From: Desulfobulbaceae bacterium
GTDB lineage: Bacteria; Desulfobacterota; Desulfobulbia; Desulfobulbales; Desulfocapsaceae
Direction: 5' to 3'
NCBI GenBank assembly: GCA_030632405.1
Contig: DAOVUU010000192.1
Span: 1 to 5,661, forward strand
DNA: 5,661 bases
Shown: piece after piece, positions 1 to 4,700 of the stretch
Numbering within the stretch: the first letter of the stretch is position 1
How the letters are laid out: every line of letters begins with the position of its first letter
The notes under the pieces: generated by a model
The model's database searches: none
Told to the model about the DNA's origin: nothing
The model's input: only the letters and a program-made list of their open reading frames with translations
Made by a program: the position numbers and the translations under genes

Positions 1-100
1 CAACGGCGGCGGGACACACTCCAAGCTCGGCAACATTCTTGCCGCCCTGCTCTCTTCCGCATTTTTTGTACTCCCAGCAGTTGAGTTTTTTTTCGATCAT
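1..100 (-). CDS. Two-CW domain small Cys-rich protein, 3' end cut off by the window
   Basis: Only the first 33 codons lie in the window. The reading runs from ATG at 100-98 leftwards and starts MIEKKLNCWEYKKCGRE, followed by a GGKN..ELGVCPAA segment. This is the signature of the so-called two-CW domain: Asn-Cys-Trp-Glu, Lys-Lys-Cys-Gly-Arg-Glu, Gly-Gly, then Gly-Val-Cys-Pro. It recurs in small proteins and at the ends of sensor proteins in Desulfobacterota and relatives. Cys8, Cys14 and Cys29 are visible, and the spacing suggests metal or cofactor binding, though no function is established to my knowledge. The start is supported by AGGAG at 114-110 on the minus strand, 9 nt before the ATG. 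Repeat copy 1 lies immediately upstream, so the promoter must be within or beyond it. The remainder of the domain and any fused domains lie outside the window. Confidence 0.8.
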   Translation of the reverse strand, partial: MIEKKLNCWEYKKCGREQGGKNVAELGVCPAAV

Positions 101-133
101 CCGATAGAGCTCCTGGTGGATCGTCGTGTTTCT

Positions 134-296
134 AGAACATAATGCCCTACGGGCAATTATGGCTATTAGCCATTAGCAATAAGCTCTTAGCTAAAAGCCA
201 ACAGCTAATTGCTGATTGCTAACAGCTAAGGGCTATTCATAACTCACAGATCGAAAAAATATATTAACCAAGTGAAACTTTGTTTTTCCGATACAT
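134..296 (+). repeat. Composite intergenic direct repeat, copy 1
   Basis: This 163-bp element is repeated at 558-712 in the same orientation. It has three parts. The left 37 bp (134-170) is identical to 558-594 and contains a hairpin. The core (171-234) is TAGC-rich, built from degenerate TTAGC/GCTAA units on both strands, and differs between copies by indels. The right 62 bp (235-296) is AT-rich, matches 651-712 at 61 of 62 positions, and differs only at 275 (A) versus 691 (G). There are no terminal inverted repeats and no transposase, so it is not a typical insertion sequence. It lies upstream of the two-CW gene on the minus strand. Its function is unknown. Confidence 0.9.
138..161. repeat. 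CATAAT-GCCC hairpin in repeat copy 1
   Basis: The left arm CATAATGCCC pairs with GGGC-A-ATTATG across a TAC loop, leaving one bulged A. No T-run follows on either strand, so a classic intrinsic terminator is unlikely. The same hairpin occurs in copy 2, and a related one lies at 1772-1793. Confidence 0.75.
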
Positions 297-557
297 CAAA
301 ATAATCTACCAGGTGCCTTCCAGTTACAACGGAAGGCAATGGTTTTAAACCGTGCCTGTAAACGTACTTGAATACTGATTCTTTTTACAAGAGATAAAAT
401 CATTACTTTTATCAATATTGATGAATTCGTCAAAAGGTCATTCAAAGTCTTTGATATCTATTTCCTCCCCACCAAACACTATTTAAGAAAAAAATTAATC
501 CGATGAGACAAAAACAATGAAATTATAAAAAAATAAGCCTACACTGGGATTTACAAA
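297..557. other. Unique AT-rich spacer between the two repeat copies, no convincing gene
   Basis: I see no gene with a plausible ribosome binding site here on either strand. On the minus strand there is a stretch of about 50 codons without a stop, running leftwards from about 450 to 297, but it has no good start or SD and no recognisable motif. The stretch contains several small dyads: a GCCTTCC/GGAAGGC stem with a 9-nt loop at 315-337, an odd-length GGTTT-T-AAACC at 341-351, a perfect 12-bp palindrome ATCAATATTGAT at 411-422, and TCAAAG-T-CTTTGA at 442-454. These could be operators or transcript hairpins, but nothing adjacent proves it. It may also be decayed DNA trapped between the duplicated repeats. 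Confidence 0.5.
315..337. repeat. 7-bp stem hairpin GCCTTCC / GGAAGGC
   Basis: A perfect 7-bp GC-containing stem with a 9-nt loop lies just beyond the end of repeat copy 1. The plus-strand sequence after it has only a TTTT run 5 nt on, followed by AAACC, so a terminator role is weak. Confidence 0.45.
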
Positions 558-712
558 AGAACATAATGCCCTACGGGCAATTATGGCTATTAGCAGTTAG
601 CTCTTAGCTAAAAGCCAACAGCTAACTGCTAATGGCTAACAGCTAATTTTATTCATAACTCACAGATCGAAAAAATATATTAACCAAGTGGAACTTTGTT
701 TTTCCGATACAT
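558..712 (+). repeat. Composite intergenic direct repeat, copy 2
   Basis: This is the second copy of the 134-296 element, 8 bp shorter because of indels in and around the TAGC-rich core (595-650). Its conserved right block (651-712) ends 43 bp before the arsR-type start codon at 756, so the element supplies at least part of that gene's upstream region. The sequence diverges from copy 1 directly after the shared ATACAT. Copy 2 continues into AATATATG, which creates the -10-like CATAAT used in the promoter proposal. Confidence 0.9.
562..585. repeat. CATAAT-GCCC hairpin in repeat copy 2
   Basis: The sequence is identical to the hairpin at 138-161: CATAATGCCC, a TAC loop, then GGGC-A-ATTATG. It lies in the 37-bp left block that is fully conserved between the two copies. 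Confidence 0.75.
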
Positions 713-734
713 AATATATGCCATTACACGTATC
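706..734 (+). promoter_or_regulatory. Possible promoter/operator of the arsR-type operon
   Basis: An imperfect dyad, GATAC-AT-AAT on the left and ATTACAC-GTATC on the right, is centred near 720 between repeat copy 2 and the ribosome binding site. It overlaps CATAAT at 710-715, a fair -10 match, but I find no good -35 at 16-18 bp spacing. ArsR-family repressors commonly bind AT-rich dyads over their own promoters, so this is the best operator candidate here. It is a proposal from position and symmetry only. Confidence 0.25.
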
Positions 735-755
735 AACTGTATTTAAGGAGACCAA

Positions 756-1043
756 ATGCAAGACGAACAAATAGATACAATGTCTAAACTCCTCAAATCG
801 ATGTCGCACCCGATCCGGTTGAAAATTCTCTGCCTGCTGCAGGATAGAGAACTCTCCGTCGGAGAGATCAGAGATGAGGTAAAAACCACAAACGCCAATG
901 TCTCCCAGCACTTAAATATACTTCGAAGTCAGGGGATTATTAATTATCGTAAAGATGCAAACTTCATCTACAATAGAATTGTAGATGAACGTGTTTTAGA
1001 TCTCATCCATAAGATGCGCGTTCTTTTTTGTCCAAATTTCTAA
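756..1043 (+). CDS. ArsR-family winged-helix repressor, SqrR/BigR/YgaV-like (probable persulfide sensor)
   Basis: This 95-residue protein is the usual size for a compact ArsR/SmtB dimeric repressor. MSHPIRLKILCLL (16-28) is the family's N-terminal helix signature. ELSVGEI (32-38) replaces the Cys-bearing metal-site helix of ArsR proper, the recognition helix lies around 46-59 (NANVSQHLNILRSQG) and the wing at about 61-74. There is no ELCVC-type arsenic site. Cys26 in the LKILCLL helix and Cys92 in the terminal LFCPNF are 66 residues apart. The published sensing pairs have the same gap (Cys41/Cys107 in SqrR, Cys42/Cys108 in BigR). I infer that a disulfide or polysulfide bridge between these helices releases DNA. 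The start is well supported: AAGGAG at 745-750 lies 5 nt before the ATG. Codons 70-78 form a perfect inverted repeat. The next gene, 65 nt on, encodes a YgaP-like membrane protein, matching the E. coli ygaV-ygaP order. Autoregulation is likely. An arsenic or other metal sensor is less likely. Confidence 0.88.
   Translation: MQDEQIDTMSKLLKSMSHPIRLKILCLLQDRELSVGEIRDEVKTTNANVSQHLNILRSQGIINYRKDANFIYNRIVDERVLDLIHKMRVLFCPNF
963..989. repeat. Perfect 12-3-12 inverted repeat inside the arsR-type gene
   Basis: The arms TTCATCTACAAT (963-974) and ATTGTAGATGAA (978-989) are exact reverse complements around an AGA loop. They lie in frame within codons 70-78 and encode F-I-Y-N-R-I-V-D-E at the end of the DNA-binding wing. 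In mRNA this would be a 12-bp hairpin with a triloop; in DNA it is a dyad large enough for a dimeric protein. No T-run follows, so it is not a classic terminator. Confidence 0.9.
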
Positions 1044-1108
1044 CACCGAAGAATTTATAGCGGCCAATAAAAAACACTATTCTGTTGAGCCAAAATGAGG
1101 CAGACAAA

Positions 1109-1315
1109 ATGATTATCACAGATTGGATTCACACTATCGCCGGCTTTTTTATACTTCTCTCTCTTGCACTGGGAGTTGATTCAAGCCCACTTTTCCACAG
1201 TAAGTACTGGTTATTTTTCACCGCGTTTGTAGGCTTGAATTTTTTCCAATTCGGGTTCACCAAATTTTGCCCGATGGGAATCATATTGAAGGCGTTAGGT
1301 GTCCCTGCAAAGTGA
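1109..1315 (+). CDS. YgaP-like/DUF2892 two-helix inner membrane protein
   Basis: From ATG 1109 the product is 68 residues. It has two hydrophobic helices (about 6-23 and 33-50) joined by a short loop, then the FCPMGIILKALG tail with Cys54. This is the DUF2892 (YgaP transmembrane) pattern, in which the TAFVGLN..Q..FT.FCPM..IL..LG core is conserved. In E. coli YgaP this part follows a rhodanese domain that carries persulfide sulfur. Here the rhodanese part is missing, so the protein is the membrane domain alone, as in many genomes. An in-frame TTG at 1085 would add 8 polar residues, but no SD precedes it, whereas GAGG at 1097-1100 sits 8 nt before ATG 1109. The gene follows the arsR-type gene by 65 nt with no visible terminator, so the two probably form one transcript. 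The likely role is membrane-side handling of sulfur species or thiocyanate, inferred from the family and the regulator. The gene end lies 13 nt from the stop of the opposing gene. Confidence 0.85.
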   Translation: MIITDWIHTIAGFFILLSLALGVDSSPLFHSKYWLFFTAFVGLNFFQFGFTKFCPMGIILKALGVPAK

Positions 1316-1328
1316 TGGTGAATCCCCT

Positions 1329-1553
1329 TTAACCATTGCTCATTGCTGCGCCGCATGAAGCCTGCCAGCAGCAGGTCTTCTGGAAACAAACCTCCTGTTG
1401 TTGAAAGCAGGAAGGATTCCCTTCCTCTACTTGAATCCTGCAGATTAGATCAGCCATCTTGACACCTTTTTCCTGGGGGATCCCCAGTGCGTGTGCTTTT
1501 TTACGTGCAAATGCGAAAAGTTGTGAACCTTTTTTATATTTTTTTTCAGACAT
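1329..1553 (-). CDS. Small SAP-like protein with a C-terminal Cys cluster
   Basis: This 74-residue protein starts with a basic segment (MSEKKYKKGSQLFAFARKK). A helix-turn-helix-like SAP motif follows at about 13-41, ending K-x-ADLI-x-x-IQ-x-E-EGN. Residues 49-67 carry a Cys cluster, C49-x6-C56-x4-C61-C62-x4-C67, within GNPSCF and CCWQASC. From memory, small Desulfobacterota proteins annotated as SAP domain combine the same elements: A-x-x-LGI, K-x-x-K-x-x-LI-x-x-IQ-x-x-EGN-x-x-CF, then C-x-W-x-x-x-C. The SAP part is usually associated with nucleic-acid binding, and the Cys cluster could hold zinc or an Fe-S centre; neither role is shown here. GAGGA at 1563-1559 (minus strand), 5 nt before the ATG, supports the start. 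The gene is convergent with the DUF2892 gene, with 13 nt between stops, and overlaps no other supported gene. I see no clear terminator. Its AT-rich upstream region (1554-1660) probably holds its promoter. Confidence 0.75.
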   Translation of the reverse strand: MSEKKYKKGSQLFAFARKKAHALGIPQEKGVKMADLICRIQVEEGNPSCFQQQEVCFQKTCCWQASCGAAMSNG

Positions 1554-1659
1554 AGTTTTCCTCTATTTTATTTAAATTTATTATTTATTTGTAAGTACTC
1601 AGATGAACAGGCTGTTAGTGCCTTACTCCAGAAACCCTGTTATAAAAACAAGAAAATTT

Positions 1660-1728
1660 TCACCACAGAGCCCACAGAGGGGAGAAAAGATTTTCTTTTC
1701 TCTGTGTTCTCTGTGAACTCTGTGGTGA
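1660..1728. repeat. CACAGAG-type long inverted repeat (possible terminator)
   Basis: The outer arms TCACCACAGAG (1660-1670) and CTCTGTGGTGA (1718-1728) are exact complements. CACAGAG at 1673-1679 pairs with CTCTGTG at 1709-1715. The inner stem GAGAAAAGA (1682-1690) pairs with TCTTTTCTC (1694-1702) around a TTT loop. An extra CTCTGTG unit at 1700-1706 shows the element is built from short iterated units. Repeats of this type are scattered between genes in many Desulfobacterota and some other phyla, as I recall. Read on the minus strand, the stem is followed by AAAATTTTCTTGTTTTTATA, so it might terminate transcripts from the large minus-strand gene. No transposase is present. Confidence 0.85.
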
Positions 1729-1771
1729 GATAATGGATCTTTTGATTGCAAATTACTGACAGTTAACAGCA

Positions 1772-1793
1772 CATTCGCCCGAAGGGCACAATG
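1772..1793. repeat. CATT-GCCC/GGGC-AATG hairpin just after the dikinase-like gene
   Basis: CATT-C-GCCC and GGGC-AC-AATG flank a GAA loop, 3 nt beyond the TAG stop of the large minus-strand gene. Read on the minus strand, the hairpin and its continuation (TGCTGTTAACTG) resemble the start of the 134/558 repeats (CATAATGCCC, TAC, GGGC, then TTAGC-like units). It may therefore be a degenerate, partial third member. No T-run follows directly, so termination by this hairpin alone is uncertain. Confidence 0.55.
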
Positions 1794-1796
1794 CTC

Positions 1797-4700
1797 CTAA
1801 ATAGGCAAAATATGATACTCCTCCAGAACCGGATGCATACCGTTAAGGAATTGCCCGTTTCGTCCATCAATTGACACAGGATCGCCAAATCCAATCTTAA
1901 CCCCCGCGATCTCACAATACTGCTCAGCCTCATGCACCTTCAAACTCCCGCAACCAACGACACATGTTTTCCCAAGCCGTACTGCCACGACGGATGCATG
2001 CGAGGTCTGTCCTCCCCTCGATGTCAGCAGGCCATCTGCCAGGCTGACTGCCTTTATATCTTCCGGCACCGTATCCTGGCGAATCAGGATAATGGGCGTA
2101 TCCGGGTCGGATTCCCGCAGTTCCTTGATATCTTCCTCGGTGAAAACAGCTCGCCCGGACAGTGCAGACCCGGAGACCCCCACACCCTTGCCAAGATGAG
2201 CAGTTTCAATCTCAGGAGTCTGGACAAAGACATTCAAATGTTCTTTCTTCTTGATGGTAATCATATCACGAGTCTGCAGCAGGTAGAAATCCTCGGGTTC
2301 CGGTCCCTCGAAGGTAAATTCTATCTCCTGCGGATTCCATCGTTTGTCATAGACCAGCTCACGGGATACCTCCAGCAACGCCCTGTAGATCGCCGGGAAC
2401 ATCTTCTCCAGAGTTTCATCCACTGAACGTCCGTCAAGCTCAGCCTGTTCTACAGAAATTGCGCAACTTGTCACCAGCCCGGAAACGATATCTTCCCCCT
2501 GGTCGCCGTAAGCGTAATCCCCCCACAGGGCAACCCTCTGCACCTTTCTGTAGGGGTGAGCAGTAAACACTACGCCGGAACCTGCATTTTCACTCCGATT
2601 TCCGAAAACCATGGCCTGTACAATGACAGCAGTCCCCCAGGAATCAGAAACATCCATAATTCTTCTATACTCCATCGCTTTATGGGTTTTCCATGAATCG
2701 AGCACCAGCTCAATAGCGTTCACCAGCTGCAACCACGGGTCATCAGGTATGCCAATCCCCCTCTGCCGGATCAAGCGTTGATAGGAAAGAGCGAGTTCTT
2801 TCATCTGTTCAGGTGAAAACTCACGCTTGAGACTGACACTATGCCTCTTTTTTGCATCATCCATCAGTATCTGAAAATCCTCACGGCCCATACCCGAAAT
2901 CATGGCCCAGGACTGGAGAAAGCGCCTGTAGTTATCCCAGGAAAAATACTTCATACCATTGCGGGCAATGGACTCTTCAATGAGTTCTTCGTTAAAACCT
3001 ATATTATGAACAGTGGCCATCATTCCCGGCATCGATATGGCACCACCAGACCTCACTGACAAAAGCAGCGGGGCGTCTGGAGAACCAAATATCTTGCCGG
3101 TCTGCTTTTCGACCTCATTGAGTGAATTCCTGATGCGCTTCATAAATTCTTCCCGGGTCTGGGAATAGCCCAGAACAACCTCTCTGCATCGGAAAATTTC
3201 TGTGGTTATCACAAAGGCGGGAGGAACAGGTTTTCCTTCCCCCGTCAGGGTGGCGAGGTTAAACCCTTTATTCCCCAGGTGTATGAGATCGTTAGTAAAT
3301 GGATTAACACCCTTGAGAAGAGATAAGGCCCTGTCGGGATTATACGTCATCAGCAGATTCAGTTTCCGTTCATCGAGAATATCTTTCTGATTCTCCAGGG
3401 TCTGCAGAATACGAAGAATAAAGTTATCAAGATGCTGCAGACCAAATGTGGACGATATCATTTCCCTGAAGAACATCTCGGACAATTTCTGCACCGTATT
3501 GGTTATCTCGTCACTGTCATAGAGATTCTGGTATTTCGGCAGAAGATTATCCTTATCTATCTGGGGTATTATGATGGAAAGATTATTCTGGTGAATATTT
3601 GTATAGGAGGCATAAATAATATCCTTTACTCCCTCTGACATACCTCTCACAATATCCAGATACTGGGTATATGAAAATCTAGGAACCTTCAGAGAATTCT
3701 TCAGCAGAGAAAGAGAAGTGGAAAGACGACGGGATGTGATACCGTCAATGGCAAGTGCCTTCATATATATATTAATACACCGCACAATATTATAGAACGT
3801 TGCCTGGGTTATTATTGACAGATTAACCGTCTGAGGGAGACGTTCCAGATAGATATTAGCAAGGTTTTCCAGACGGAAGGTCAAGCTCAGAGCATCAAAT
3901 TTTTTCTCTTTATAACGACCATAGACAGAAGGAATATCCACAGCTATATGTCTTTTATAGTAGATGTCCTCCCGAGCCTCAAACTTCTCTTCTGAAAGAA
4001 TGGTCTCCTTCAATCCTTCCAGTGTATTGAGCAGAACTTCAAGACATTGCCGGGTATCTCCGAGATCAAGTTTTTCTGAAAGAAGCTGGCCTATCTCCGG
4101 AAATCCGTCATTTACAGCCCTGTTCAGCTCCGAACGCAACTGCTGAAAGCCGAGGTTATATTTCTTATGCAGCAGTTTATACATCCGCACAAGAAGCTCA
4201 AAGCGTCTGACTTCATTTCTATCCAGATCTTTTTGACGCTCCAGGAACTCGACAATTGTCGCCTCATCCTTGAACACAATATCCTGCGCCTTTTCAATTG
4301 CCATCTCGCGCCAGAACCGTTCACTTAAAATATACTGTTCGTCTACATACTTTCCTTCTGTTTTTACCTGGCAGTAGACCTCTTCAGGCAGGTACGATGA
4401 AAGAACAACCCTGTCTTTTGATTTCCAGAACTGAAAAATAGCCTGAATAAAATTCACTATCAGATTTGAGCTCTCAACATGCCCCTGTTTTCTTAAAAAA
4501 TGAATCAAACCGTCTTTTCGCCTGTGTATTTCATCCAGTTCGGTGGAGACGTCACGCAATTCTCCCTCTGAGCCGATTTCATTAAAGAAGACAGGCATCA
4601 GTTTGGTAAACTGTTTAGCGAGGTTATAAATCGGCTCAATGGGGTGATTCAGTAACTCCGTAATATCACGCTGAAAAAGGTCTGTATCTTTGACGCAGGT

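Noticed and set aside
265..296. Minus-strand ATG TAT CGG AAA AAC ... TAA mini-frame (10 codons) at the end of each repeat copy
   Set aside because: The frame is conserved only because the whole 62-bp block is. It has no SD in either copy and is too short to support.
134..712. Possible insertion sequence bounded by the two direct repeats
   Set aside because: The 261 bp between the copies holds no transposase frame, and the repeats lack terminal inverted repeats.
134..712. CRISPR array
   Set aside because: There are only two copies of a long composite repeat with a 261-bp spacer and no cas genes, which is not the geometry of a CRISPR array.
660..911. Minus-strand open frame of 83 codons across the arsR-type promoter and gene start
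   Set aside because: It overlaps the well supported regulator gene and repeat copy 2, lacks recognisable motifs and is best explained as a shadow frame.
1129..1389. Minus-strand open frame of 86 codons opposite the DUF2892 gene
   Set aside because: It overlaps both the DUF2892 gene and the SAP-like gene, which have recognisable family motifs and ribosome binding sites; this frame has neither.
1409..1426. AGGAAGG/CCTTCCT hairpin inside the SAP-like gene
   Set aside because: A 7-bp stem within coding sequence, encoding the conserved EGNPSC region, is explained by the protein and can arise by chance.
1932..2426. Plus-strand open frame of 164 codons within the dikinase-like gene
   Set aside because: It runs antisense to the conserved nucleotide-binding and phosphohistidine motifs and shows no family features.
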